In this document: positions 41,301 through 54,865 of the stretch, in pieces
Position numbering within the stretch: position 1 is the stretch's first letter
Layout of the letters: each line of letters opens with the position of its first letter
Assembly: GCA_030847615.1 (NCBI GenBank)
Contig: JAUMIR010000003.1
Span: 283,334,265 to 283,398,264, forward strand
Reading direction: 5' to 3'
Origin: Gambelia wislizenii
Lineage: Eukaryota > Chordata > Lepidosauria > Squamata > Crotaphytidae
DNA length: 64,000 nucleotides
The notes under the pieces: generated by a model
Told to the model about the DNA's origin: nothing
What the model saw: the letters and a program-made list of their open reading frames with translations, nothing else
Database searches by the model: none
Translations under genes and position numbers: made by a program

Positions 41301-44300
41301 ACAAGGACTCCCTGAAACAACAATTCAGGCTTGGCCAAATTGATCACCAACAATGGTCTGCCCTGCCTCACATCGGGAGGCATGGAGACGCGCTATCCAC
41401 AATGCTGCAGCCTTATTTGAGAACTCACACCGAACAGGTCTTGAAGAGAAATGACAACGCAAAAAGAATCACAACCCGGAAACAACACCTAAGGAGACCT
41501 TCTGCTGTGCTTTCTGCAACCGGACTTGTTTATCTCAGATTGGCCTTCTTAGTCATCAGCGCGCTTGCAGAAAGCACCCTCTGGGGAGGGGGAGGGCCCT
41601 ATTTGTTGTTACTAATACTAATTAGGGGTCAGAAATACAGATTATCAATTGCAAATCACAGAGATCTACCAGTTTATCTTTTACTTAGCCCTGGATGAAG
41701 GGAATTCAAGGAATGGTAGATTCAGTAGCTTAGCAGCTAAACTGATAATTTTTATGTTGTCCAATCACTAAAACTTGCTTTGTGCAGCTACCACTAGGTC
41801 CTCTTAGATATCCACATGACTAATTACGTTGCTGCTGTGTTTGGTTGTATCTTGTGTGGGTGAATTTCTGTTAGTGTTTTTGCTTAATTTTATTTCTACA
41901 TTATACATGTCACACCTCTTTTTGAAAAGTCAAAATATGTTTTAAATATAAAAATCCATGAATTTTGGAAGGAATTTTTATACTGTCAGTCCTTTGCATC
42001 CACGGATTCTGCATCCATGGATTCCACCATCCACAGCTTGAAAATATTCCTCGCTACACATACCACAAAAATCCAAAAAGCAAATTTTGATTTTGCCATT
42101 TTATATAAAGAACAATATTTTACTACGCCATTGTATATAACGGGCCTTGAACATGTACAGATTTTGGTTTCCACAGGGGGTCCTGGAACTAAATGCCAGC
42201 GGACACCAAGGGCCCACTGTAAATTGCTCTAGAATAATTCCTCAAGTGCATCATGGGACCAGACATCTGATTTTTCAGAGATCTTTCAATTCAATCATCA
42301 CATACTACTTTCTGCCATTTTCTCTTCCCAGTTTGTACTGCCATCAGAGGTGCAATGTGTTTGAATAGGAACACATAGATTTCAGCCCTGTAGCCTCTGC
42401 AAATGCTGAAGCAACCAAATGTAAAGTTATGGTTCCCAGAAATATCCACAAGTGAGATCTGCTTTTTCAGATCCTGTTACACTATTCATTAAATATGAAC
42501 TGTATAACATTACTACAGATTCAAACATCTGCAGTAACTTCTACAACATGTGGAATTTTGGATGTGCAGGTTTATGGAAAACAAAGGGCAACAATATTAA
42601 CTAACTGAATGAGGGTGAAAGCCATGTAAACTAACTGATTGTGATGATAAACCCAGAAGAGGTTTTCTGGTATCTCACCCTGTCACCATTGGGGCCTTCC
42701 CAGATTCTATAAGGTTAAGACCGGTCCCCCATCCCAAAGTGCACTCTGCTGTTTGTTCCATCTGTTTACCATCTCCTAGTCAGTGGTTCACAAATGGAGG
42801 ATTTCATCTGTTGTTGGACTTCAGCTCCCAGAAGCCCTCACCAGTGGCTATGCTAGTTGTGGCTTCTGGGAGTTGCAGTCCAACATTACCTGGAGACCCC
42901 CTCCTATTTCTAGGCTAATTATATATAGTTACTATCTTAATAGCTTATGAATTGAATTGTTCCATAAAATAGGAAACTTCAAAACCACTTTGACTCCTGA
43001 AAAGGATGATAATGATGACCACGATCATGATGATAGTTTCTGAAACCCTCAAGGTTGGGCCCAACCATCTATACCTAGTGACAAGTGGGGTGCCACAGGG
43101 TTCTGTCCTGGGCCCAGTGCTATTCAACATCTTTATCAATGACTTGGATGAGGAAATAGAGGGCATGTTTATCATGTTTGCAGATTACACCAAATTAGGA
43201 GGGGTAGCTAATACCCCCAGAGGACAGGATCAGAATTCAAAATGACCTGAACAGATTAGAAGCTTGGGCCAAAACTAACAAAATGAATTTCAACAGGGAG
43301 AAATGTAAGATACTATACTTAGGCAGTAAAAACGAAATGCACAGATATAGGATGGGTGACATGTGGCTTGAGGACAGTACGTGCAAAAAGAATCTAGGAG
43401 TCTTAGTGGACCACAAACTGTACCTGAGTCAGCAATGTGATGCAGCAGCTAAAAATGACAATGTGATCCTAGGCTGCAGCAATAGTATAGCGTCTAGATC
43501 AAGGGAAGTAATAGTGCAACTCTATTCTGCTTTGGTCAGACTTCACCTGGAATACTGTGTCCAGTTCTGGGCACCACAATTCAAGAAGGATATTGAGAAG
43601 CTGGAACGTGTCCAGAGGAGGGTGACCAAAATGGTAAAAAGGTCTGTAAGCCATGCCGTATGAGGAGCGGCTTAGGAAGCTGGTTATGTTTAGTCTGGAG
43701 AAGAGACGGTTAAGAGGTGACCTGATAACCATGTTTAAATATTTGAAGGGATGTCATACTGAGGATGGAACAAGCTTGTTGTCTGCTACTCCAGAGACTA
43801 GGACATGGAGCAATGGGTTCAAACTGCAGCAAAAGAGATTCCACCTAAACATTAGAAGAACATCTTGACAGTAAGAGTAGTTCAAAAGTGGAACACAGTG
43901 CCTCAGAGTGTGATGGAGTCTCCTTCTTTGGAAGTTTTTCAACAGAGGCTGGATGGCCATCTGTTGGGAATGCTTTGTGTATTTCTGCATGGCAGAGGGT
44001 TGGACTACGTGGTCCTTGTGGTCTCCTCCAGCTCTTATGATTCTATGATACCTATATGCCCTTTCTTTAGTTTAGCCTGACCTAAGATGGTTTTTCCATC
44101 CCCACGCCCAGGTTACAGGAGAATCAGTTTTGAATAGCCAGATTTCATTTTTATGGCTGAAAATACACCATCTGCATTTTGGTGGTTTAAGACTAAATAC
44201 AATTATAGCCATATCAGAATTAATAATCTGAAGATTTAAACAGCAGCTGCATTAGTTAAAATGCTGTTACACTACCAGAGTACTGGATAGAATACTCTCT

Positions 44301-47300
44301 GGCTTCTCTTCACAAACGAAGATTCAGGAAGGACTCATCCCGTGCTTTCTGCAAGCGCGCTGATGACTAAAAAGGCCAATCCGAGATAAACAAGTCCGGT
44401 TGCAGAAAGCACAGCAGGTTTCCTTGGGTGATGTTTCCGGGTTGTGATTCTTTCTGCGTTGTCGTTTCTTTTCAAGACTTGTTCAGCATGAGTTCTCAAA
44501 TAAGGCTGCAGCATTATGGATAGTGTGTCTCCATGCCTCCCGATGTGAGGCCAGGGCGGACCATTGTTGGTGATCAATTTGGCCGAGCCTGAGGTGTTGT
44601 TTCAGGGAGTCCTTGTATCGCTTTTTTGGAGCACCCCTCTTACGCTGACCCGTGGAGAGTTCACCGTAGAATACTATTTTTGGGAGGCGATGGTCCTCCA
44701 TCCTAGAAACATGCCCTGCCCAGCGCAGCTGTGTTCTCAGTATCATGGCCTCAATGCTGGTGATCCCTGCTTGCTCAAGGACAGCAACATTCGTCACATA
44801 GTCAGTCCAGTGTATATTTAGCATTCTGCGTAAACAGCGCTGATGGAAGCGTTCGAGGAGCCGTAAATGGTGGCGATAGGTGACCCATGTTTCAGACCCA
44901 TAAAGGAGAATAGACAGTACAATGGCTCTATACACACTGATTTTTGTGTTTCGCCTCAGGTGTTTATTACTCCAGACTCTTTTGTAAAGTCTTCCAAATG
45001 TGCGATGTGCCTTTGCTAATCTGTGATCGATCTCTTTGTCAATCTTGGCATCTGAGGAGATGATGCTTCCCAGGTAGATGAACTGCTGAACCGACTTGAG
45101 CACAGATTTGCCGATGGCAATGTGGGAATGGTGGTGTGCATCCTGTGGTGCAGGCTGGTGAAGAACTTCTGTTTTCTTCAGGTTGACTTCCAGCCCAAAC
45201 AGCTCTGCAGCTGTTGCGAAGCAGGATGTTAGGCGCTGCAGAGCTGCTTCTGTGTGGGCAACAAGGGCAGCGTCATCAGCGAAGAGCAGCTCATGGACTA
45301 GATTGGTGATGGTGAACCTATGACACGCATGTCACCACTGACACGCGTAGCCGTCTGTGGTGACATGTGGCTAGGTCGCTCCCCCTCCCCCCTGCCCGCA
45401 ACCTCACCACCCTCCCTAAAGTGGTGACCGGGATTCCAAAGCCCCAGTCACCATTTTAGGGAGGCGGGGAAGGAGGGAATGAAAGTGGTGGGTGGGGCTA
45501 TAAAGTCCCGGTCGCCACTGGGAGAAGGCTTTCCAGCCAGCACCCTTCCGAAAGCTGTGATTGTAGCTCTGGGAAGGGAGGATGGCTGGTTGCTAGAGGG
45601 GAGGGGCTGGAGGGGGGAAAGCCCTCCCATCCAGAAAAGCCCTCCCATCCAGCCAGCGATGCTCTCCCCCATGCAGCCTCGCTGGAAGAGAGGGGACATC
45701 TCTGTGACTGAGTCATGGAGAAGATCCCTCCTGTCCAGCGAGGCTGCATGGGGAAGGCGGCGGGCAGGTGGGAGGCGGCCTTCCCAAGGAGCTCTGGGGC
45801 TTCGAAGCCCCGGAGCTGCCTCAGAAAGTCTGGGGAAGGTGGCAGGTGGGCGGGCGGGACTCTGCCCAGCCTCTTCCTGGCCTTCCCGAGGGGCTCCAGG
45901 GCTTTGAAGCACCGGAGCCACCTTGGAAAGGCTGGGAAGGCAGCTGGTGGGCTGGCGGCCAGGAGGGAGTCTGCCCGGCCTCTCCCCAGCCTTTGTGAGG
46001 TTCTCCGGTGCTTCAAAGCCTTGAAGCTGCCACGGAAAGGCCGGGGAAGGCGGCGGGCACTCAGGAGTCTGCCCAGCCTCTCCCCGGCCTTCCCGAGGGG
46101 CTCCGGGGCTTTGAAGCCCCGGAGCTGCCATAGAAAGGCCGGGAAAGGCAACCTGGTGGGTGGGCGGGAGTCTGCCCGGCCTCTCCCCAGCCTTTGCGAG
46201 GGTCTCCGTTGCTTTGAAGGCCTGGAGCCACCTAGGAAAGGGAAGGGAAGGTGGCTGGCGGGTGGGCGGGAGTCTGCCCGGCCTCTCCCCGGCCTCTCCC
46301 CAGCCTTTGCGAGGGTCTCCAGTGCTTCGAAGCCCTGGAGCCATCTCGGAAAGGCCAGGAAAGGCGGCTGGTGGGCAGGTGGGAGTCTGCCCAGACTACC
46401 CCCAGCCTTCCCGAGGGGCTCCAGGGCTTTAAAGCCCTGGAACCGCCTCCAAAAGGCCAGGGAAGTTGGCTGGTGGGTGGGCGGGAGTCTGCCTGACCTC
46501 TCCCTGGCCTTTGTGAGGGGCTCCGGTGCTTCGAAGCCCCGGAGCCACCTTGGAAAGGCCAGGAAAGACGGCTGGTGAGCTGGCGGGTGGGCAGGAGTCC
46601 GCCCGGACCCTCCCCGGCCTTCCCGAGGGGCTCCGGGGCTTCAAAGCCCTGGAGCCCACCTCCGAAAGGCCAGGGAAGGTGGCTGGCGGGTGGGTGGGAG
46701 TCTGCCTGGCCTCTCCCCGGCCTTTTGCGAGGGGCTCCGGTGCTTCAAAGCGTCAGAAAGGATGGGGAAGGCAGTGGGTGTGCGGGCGGGAGTCTGCCCA
46801 GTCTCTCCCCAGCCTTCCCAAGGGGCTCCAGGGCTTCAAAGCCCTGGAGCCGCCTCGGAAAGGCCGGAGAAGGTGGTGGGCTGGCAGGCTGGAGTCTGCC
46901 TGGCCGCTCCCCGGCCTTTGCGAGGGTCGCCGGTGCTTCGAAGCTCTGGAGCCACCTCAGAAAGCCCGGGGAAGGTGGTGGGGTAGCAGGAGGGAGTCTG
47001 CCCAGACTCTCTCCGGCCTTCCCGAGGGGCTCCGGGGCTTTGAAGCCCCGGAGCCACCTCAGAAAGGCCAGGGAAGAGGGCGGGCTGGCAGGCTGGTGAG
47101 TGGGAGGGCGTCTACCTGGCTGCTCCCCGGCATTCCTGAGGGGCTCCGGTGCTTTGAAGCCTCGGAGCCGCTTCAGAACGGGCCGGGAAGGCAGCAGGAG
47201 GGAGGGAGTCTCCCCGGACTCTCCCTGGCCTTCGTGAGGGGCTCCGGGGCTTCAGCAAGAAAAAAGTCACTAATAGGCAGGTTAGTTAAAGAATTCCCCC

Positions 47301-50300
47301 TCACCCTCACTTATCTCAGTTCACGGCATCCCACACAGGCTAAATAATATCAAGACCAACAAAAGAAACCAACTGATGGATGAACAAAGAAGTCACTAAG
47401 CAGGTAAGTTAAATAATTAGTTTTTGGTTTATTAAATACAATTATATGTAACAATTATACATTTATGTTATTTAAACAGTAAATATTGCAAAATAATGTT
47501 TTTTCCTCTAAATAACACACTACCTGAGTTATGCTCAGTTTTTTGGCGAATTTTGACACACCAAGCTCAAAAGGTTGACCATCACTGGACTAGATAGTTT
47601 AGAGTCTAAGTGCAAGCCCTCAGACAGCTTAAGTTAAACAAGCTACCATCAGTACGGTAACGTATATAGATGCCGTTGTCTTCTTCGAGTTCTGCCGTAG
47701 TCCTTTGGAGCATCTTGCTGAAGAAGATTATAAATAAAATTGGTGCAAGAACACAACCTTGCTTCCCTCCATTAGTTATTAGAAAGGGCTCTGAAAGAGC
47801 ATCACCATATCTGACTTGACTGCGCTGGCCCTTGTGTAGCAAGATAATCATTTTAAGGAATTTGGGGGGACATCCTAGTCTTTCCAGGATCTGCCACAGA
47901 CCTTTCCTACTCACAGTGTCGAAGGCTTTGGTGAGGTCAACAAATGTTACATAGAGACCCTTGTTCTGCTCTCTACATTTCTCTTGCAGTTGTCTAAGGG
48001 CAAATACCATATCTGTAGTACTCCTATTGGCTCTGAAGCCACATTGGCTTTCAGGAAGAAGTTCTTCTGCAATGGCAGGAACTAATCTGTTCAGGAGTAT
48101 CCTTGCAAGGATTTTTCCAGCAATAGAGAGCAGTGTTATGCCTTGATAGTTTGAGCAATCGGATTTTGCTCCTTTTTTCTTGTACAGGGTGATGATGACT
48201 GCATCTCGGAGATCTGATGGCAGTTCCCTTTTCCCAGCAATTCACAAGGAGTTCGTAGAATTTATCATGGAGTACATGACCTCCGTGTTTCCAAACTTCA
48301 GGTGGGATTCCATTAATCCCAGCTGCCTTGCCGTTTTTCAACTGCCTTAAGGGTCTCTTCCAAAGTGGGAGCTATGTCCAATTCATTTTTCATCGGTTTT
48401 TGTATCATATGTTGGATAGCTGAGCCTTGGACTGCTCGGTTGGCACTAAAGAGACTTTGAAAGTGTTCAGCCCATCGATTCAGGATGGAGGCTTTATCAG
48501 TAATTAATGTTTGACCATCTGTACTGTAAGGAGCTTTGGACCTGATAAGTAGGTCCAAGCACTGCCTTAAGAGTTTCATAAAATCCTCTAGAATCCCCCA
48601 GATCTGCACAGCATTGTGTCTTTTCTGCTATATTGATCCACCACTTGTTCTGCATGTCTCGGAGTTTTTGTTAAAGTTTACTACATGTGAGACGGAAAGC
48701 TGCTTTTTTTACATGGCAAGTTGGCTGGGCGAGGTATGCCTGGTGAGCAGTTCTCTTCTTTGCCAACAGCTGCTGGGTCTCTTGGTTGTTTTCGTCAAAC
48801 CAGTCTTGATTTTTCTTGTGGGAGAACCTGAGGGATTCTTCCGCAGACTGGAGGATACTGTTTTTGATATGTTGCCAAAACACTGTAGGAGAAGGATCTG
48901 TAGGGCGGTCTTCAAGTTTTGTTTGCAGGTTTGCCTGGAAGTTGTCTGTCATGGTAGCTTGTTGAAGATTGTTGACTTGGGAGTCTCTTCTTTAACATGC
49001 CACCCCTCTTAGGTTTGAACTTAAGATGAAGATTTAGTTTACATCTGACAAGGCGATGGTCTGTCTGACATTCTGCACTGGGCATCACTCGAGTATGGCG
49101 GACATCGTGGATGTTTCTCTGGCGGACTAGAACATAGTCAATGAGGTGCCAATGTTTGGATCGGGAATGCATCCAGGTTGTCTTCAAGCTGTCTTTCTGC
49201 TGAAAGATTGTGTTTGTAATAGTCAGCTGTTGTTCTGCACAGAACTCTAGCAGGAGGCATCTGTTATCATTGCAATTTCCAACACCATGCTTGCCTAAGA
49301 CACCTTTCCAGGCTTCAGAATTCTTTCCTACTCTGGCATTGAAGTCACCAAGGATAATAATTTTATCTTCTACAGGGACTTTTTGTATGAGGTGGCAGAG
49401 GCCTGTGTAGAATTTTTCTTTCTCTACAGGGTCAGCTTGCATAGTTGGGGCATATATACTAAAGAGAACATGTGGGAGGCGTAAGGAAATAATGCAATCA
49501 GAATGTCCTGTTGCCAACGTTTCGAGTTTGGAGGCAATGGAGTTTTTAATCATGAAGCCTACTCCTGAAAGATGTTTTTTCGGTTTTGGGTTTGCCAGAC
49601 CAGTAAAGTGTGTAGCCAGCGCCGTGTTCTTTAAGGCTGCCTTCCTCATGGAGACGAACTTCACTAAGAGCAGCGATGTCAATATTAAGTCGTAATACTT
49701 CATGGGCTATTAGAGCAGAACGACACTCAGGCCGCCCACTATCTTCAGAGTCTTGCATGGTTCTGATGTTCCAGCATGCAAGCATCAGTTTATTTACACC
49801 TTTGGAGGCCGGTGTGCGCCTTTGTTTCTTTGCCTTGGTTTGACCGCATCAGAAGATTCCCGTTGGCTGCGGCTAGCCAACCAGGTAGTTGAGCTTTTGT
49901 TAGGCCACCTTTTCTAGGCCCCTCTCCATATGGAGCAAGCAGTGCACTCCTTAAAAAGGCTGCTTGGTTGTTCAGGATGCTGCCAAACAAGACTGTCATC
50001 TCCCGGGTCAGCCTCGAGCGACCAAAGTCCTGAACCGCCTGCATGCAGGGTTGGGTCTGTGGCTTCCAGTGCATCTTTACACCTGTCGTTTCATCCCTTG
50101 CCTATAACTACAGGGCTTTTTTTTTTTTTTTTTTTTTGGAATTGGACTTGTCCTTCGAGCCTGTGCAATGGATTTGTCTGGTGGAGTGCAGTGTGCATAG
50201 AACTGGCCTCACCCTTTAAACCAAAGGTTCATCTGCCTGCCTTGCAAGCATGGATGGTAGCAGTGAGGTCCTCAGGCCGTAGGTTTGATTAGAGTTTCCT

Positions 50301-53300
50301 TCTCTTAGATGGTTGACCTTACAGGGTTAGACGAGCACCATCTGCCCGGGTTTGGGATTAGAGTTTTCCTTCTCCTAGGATGGTTGCCATAAGTCTAGAG
50401 AGCCCATCTTGCCCTTTGACGCTCTTTGTCAGACCCTTCGGTTTTGATCTGTCTGGCATGGGAGACCCTACCGGTGGCTATTGTGCCACCGCCAGCATAG
50501 CTCAAAACATCATTAGGGTACGCAAGCCTCTCTCCCACGACAAGGGGGCATCAATGGAGAGGGGATAGAACGTTAGGTAATAATAAAATGGCCAAATGGG
50601 CACCTCTTATTAATTTAGAAATATTTATAAACAAAAGAGAAAATGGGCATGCATAAAATCTCTTTTCATCTCCCAGATTGCTGGTAAAGCTTAATAGCAG
50701 CCCTGTGGAAGACACTACCCATCATCAAAGAAATATCTGAGTGTACTATATTTAGTATAGGCTCTCTCTGTTGCTGCCAATAATCTGTAGTCAACATAGA
50801 TTTCAGAAAACATCTTTACGTTATTTCTCTGTCATCTTCAAAAGCTGCACAGAGAGCAACTTTGGATTTTTAAGCAGAGGCTGGATGTTCATCTGTTGGG
50901 AGTGCTTTGTTTATTCCTGCAGGGCAGAGGGTTGGACTAGATGGCCCTTGTACTCTCTTCCAACTCTATTGTTCTATATTCTTGGATTAAACTTGCTAGT
51001 AGAAAACAGATACAAGAAGTCAAGAGTAGCATCTCTAAATCCTCTCTTTTCTTCCTGGAAAACTACCCAAGGCTCAGCTTACATCATCATCTTACAAATC
51101 TTTAAAATTACTTGTACAGTTTTGCCTGAATATTGATGAGACCAATGGGCCCACAAGGTTGAGCTTGTTTTTTTAAATTAATCAGAACAACATTGAGGTT
51201 CCAGCCCACCGAATTAATTAAATCAAGAACATTTCCCCTATGATGGCTTCCCATTACTTAACATTTGATTTAGGAATACAATCTTTATCTGATATCTACT
51301 GGAAGTAAACTGGCCACTTGACTATTTTATTTCACCTTACTGATTGCAAGTTAGGGATCAAACAAAGATGGGTTGGAAAAAATGAGTTAGCATTATGGCC
51401 CAATGAAATCTCATTAAACTCAGACTAAAATTATACTTCGTTAGGTATGAGAGGACCAGGAAGTCATAAAAAGTGCAAGCAAAGACCAGAGATACTTCAT
51501 ATTGTCTCTTCAGGTCTAGCAACTCAGCCACTACTCTGTTTTAGCTACTTTGATCTTTTACAGCTTCTGAACACCCCCTTCCTCCATTAAAATTTCCTTG
51601 CACTCATGATTGGTCCATGTAGGTGTGATGTAATTGGAATTAAGATATTCAGTTGGGGCTCTTAGAAAAACCTTTAATACTTCCATTATCATTCAATAAT
51701 GTACAAGGTACTGGGAGGAAAAAATCAGGTTCATAAATGTGATTTGCAAACATAGAAGGTACCCTGTTCAATCTGTTGTTAATATGTCCACCAAAAGTAT
51801 CGTCCCTTTTCATTTGCCTTGTTGAGTCAACTCTTTTCTTTCTTCCATCTCATTTTCTCTCTTCCTACTCCCTTATCTCCAGTGGATAGCTAAGGAAGAA
51901 TGCTTTTGCCAGACGTCTGAACTGGTTACTTGCAGATGGCTGTTAAAACTAGGCTCAGGGCTGCAGGTGGCCTATGCTGCTTTATAGTAATTGGTATATT
52001 CAGAGCAGCCTACCTCTGGTAATTAAAAAAAAAAATCCTTAACAGTGGCAAGGCAGGGAGCTAGGCTACATGAGGCCCTCAGCCAAACTTCAAAAGCCCT
52101 ATGCAAGTGACTTGTTAAAGCCTCTGAAAGAGCATTCTGTCCTTTTTGCTCTGGCATTCCCCATCCTTAACCCTGTCCACTGCCGGCATGAAGCCCCTGA
52201 CACATTACTTCTGAAGGAATGCTGCCCACAAAAGAAACAATGTTACCTACTGCAGCTTAACAGAGAAAATGCTTTCTCCAGGATACTTGGTAGTTCCCTG
52301 GCTTAGCAGGTTGTTTAACCTAACAAGTCCCAATATTCTGTCAGCCATATCAAGTTGACTCTTAATATACCATAGCATGGCATATTAGGCTGCTGCAGGA
52401 TAAACTGACAAGCCAGAAAATTGATGAAAAGGTTATTTTATTTTCTGAGGTACTTTTGAATGATGAACAGAAAGACTATGCAAGTACGGAAAAGTGCAGA
52501 GTATAAAGCAATGGATTGTGGGGGTGCATAAACGAATCTTAATATGCTTTTTCTGCATCTTTCAAGTGTCCAAGAAAACTTTGTTTGACCTGAAAACAAA
52601 ACCCCAAATCTTCAGCATGGAAAGGGGTGGAGGGACCCATGGCACATGGAAGAAACCTTAAGCTTAGCAATGAATCTGCAGTCTCCATTAGTCAAGTTGA
52701 GCCACCTCAATGTAATAACATTTCACATAAATCCATTAACATGGGTGACTGTCTAACCGAACTCAAAGGAATTTGTTTCACAATTTGTACCTGGGATTGT
52801 TATTCCATTGAGTCTTCTGGCAGCCTAATGTACGTTGACAAGTTGTCTTAGTTTATTTCAATTTGTTATAGATCAAGCTTTACTGCCTTTCACTTGCAAG
52901 TGTCAAGTTGCTGCTCAAAACACAGAGCATAACATCTTAGCACTAACTGGATTCAGCTTTCAGAGACTGATTCTACAATGGTGTTACAGAATTCATTTCA
53001 ACTTGTTGTTGCTGACTGCTGTCAACTTCAACTTATGGCAACCCTATGAGTGAGAGACCTCCCAAGTCACTCTGTCCTCAACAACCCTGCGCAGGTCTTG
53101 CAGACTCAGGGATATGGTTTACTATCAATATATTTATTTGTTAAAAGCACTAAAGTTTATATGCCTTTTGGAATTATGTTCTCATCTTGTATATGGTGGA
53201 ATTCGCATTTATAGTTAGATTAGTGCAAAAATTTAAACCGATATTACAATAAACCTACTTTAGCTAAATGGTTGCTAGGTTTCATTCATTCTAGATCTGG

Positions 53301-54831
53301 TGTAGGAAAACTTTACCCCTTTGTATGTTCTGGATCACGATACCTCAGTATTGCCCATGCTAGGTGGAGCTGATGGAAATTATAGGCCCAAACATCTGAA
53401 GGGCAAAAATTTCCCCACACCTACTGTAGACCTAAAGACCTACAACATATATCTTAAACACCATGCTAGATAGTGTGATTCTCTTGATGTACAGAGCAGA
53501 ATTTGGGCAACGTAAGGGAATGTTCTATTGCAGTGCTACCCAAAGTGCTAGTTGCTGGTGAATTTCCTTACAAGAAAGGAACAACTGTAGCGAACAGGCA
53601 CAAATATGGTACCAGTTCCAGGCACACTGTGGGTGGGTGGGTGGACTCGTTCGTCCTTTATATCAGATAGTACAAAAGTGCAGTGTTTTACAGTTTAGCA
53701 GTAACATCTTCCTGGAGAAAGACCCTCCATTTGGGGCAAAGCAAAGAAAAGAAATGACCAAGTGACCTCATGTAGAATTAACTGGATAAAAAAGCAACCC
53801 TTTTGCAGTAACATGTAAAGGAAAACCCAAATCAACCATGTCAAACTTGCCATTAAGGAAACAATGACATTTTGGATTCATGTTGAAAATCATCAGCTCC
53901 CAATTAATTTTTTTAAAAAGATCAGTACTGATGACCTTCATCAATGAAATCTGAAGTTGGGCTATTCCCTTGTAGTTAGTGCCACTTGCTAAATAGATTC
54001 CATATGTACACAGTAACAACACAAGAGACATTTAGTCTAGCTTTTATATGAAGAATTTAATTATCTATACATGAAGCTAATTGTAAAGGCTGTATTACAG
54101 TTGTTAAAGCTGAAGTTTTTATATATTTATATATTTTACATTCATATCCAAGAAAATACTGAAGTGCAACTGAATAAGGAGCGTCACTTGTTCTTTGCAC
54201 CACAAGAATGGAGATAAAGGAATTCTACAACATTGCCAGTGTGAAATTTAGAAACAGAATACATAAACAAAAGAAAATATTAAGGGTATTAGTAAAGATG
54301 CTATATTGTGCTTGAGGCATAGGCTCCCCCCCCCCAATGTGCTGGCCACACTAGGCATTTTATTTAGAGCTTATAACTAATATTTGAAAGACAAACAGCT
54401 TTGACTACAGCACATCTACATAAAATTTGACTGTAAGCTCCATTTAATATTATTTGTATAAATTCCACAGTCTAGCTTTTAAAAAATGTAAACATTGGAA
54501 ATTAATTGCAGGAAGATATGTCTATACATTCTTTTTGTCAAGATAAGATAATTACTTGCTCAAGGATGCTGTTCCATAGTCATAAAGTAACTGTGATGAT
54601 AAAATTTTATGTAACTTGAAAAAAAAAGTTAATTATCAAGAAACACATAAATCTTGTATTCTTTTGATTTTATGTGAAAAAACAAAACAAATCTGAGACA
54701 CAGAACAAAAAGGTGCTTACTATATGTAGTTACAAATAAGTGTGCAAAATATAACATAATAGAAATAACTGTATTTATACATGAATATTCTTTCTTGCAC
54801 ATGGAAGGAAATTAATTTCTTGTCCATGATG

Positions 54832-54865
<34 letters not shown>

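Larger units (their letters stand above)
44293..50562 (-). mobile_element. Nearly full-length RTE-like LINE, split by a hAT element
   Basis: Minus-strand non-LTR retrotransposon of the type often predicted as craniofacial development protein 2-like. The 5' region is 50562-49790. The endonuclease frame 49785-48912 opens [16 protein letters not shown] and includes [43 protein letters not shown] and [13 protein letters not shown]. The RT pieces are [16 protein letters not shown] (48341) and [19 protein letters not shown] with [14 protein letters not shown] (48010-47606). A C-terminal frame is at 45103-44483 ([38 protein letters not shown]). Several frameshifts. GGATAGAA flanks both ends (44285-44292, 50563-50570) as a candidate target duplication. 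Without the hAT insert it is about 4.0 kb. Clade name is uncertain. Confidence 0.8.

Noticed and set aside
41102..41383. Minus-strand 93-codon frame
   Set aside because: Shadow of the RTE-like LINE coding strand, which reads the opposite way here.
45760..47260. CRISPR-like array of regularly spaced repeats
   Set aside because: Units are contiguous ~105-bp tandem repeats with no unique spacers, in a eukaryotic intron inside a hAT element.
45448..47347. Long open frames of 142-298 codons on both strands, rich in Pro, Gly, Ser and Arg
   Set aside because: They lie in a GC-rich minisatellite where stop codons are rare in all frames, overlap on both strands, and repeat with the array; there is no domain or splice structure.
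49546..49785. Host craniofacial development protein 2-like gene
   Set aside because: The sequence is the endonuclease of a non-LTR retrotransposon, followed by RT sequence with frameshifts; such gene names in predictions usually come from LINEs.
53768..54031. 87-codon minus-strand frame in the ITSN1 intron
   Set aside because: No family resemblance, no splice context; more likely chance within a 3' UTR-like region.
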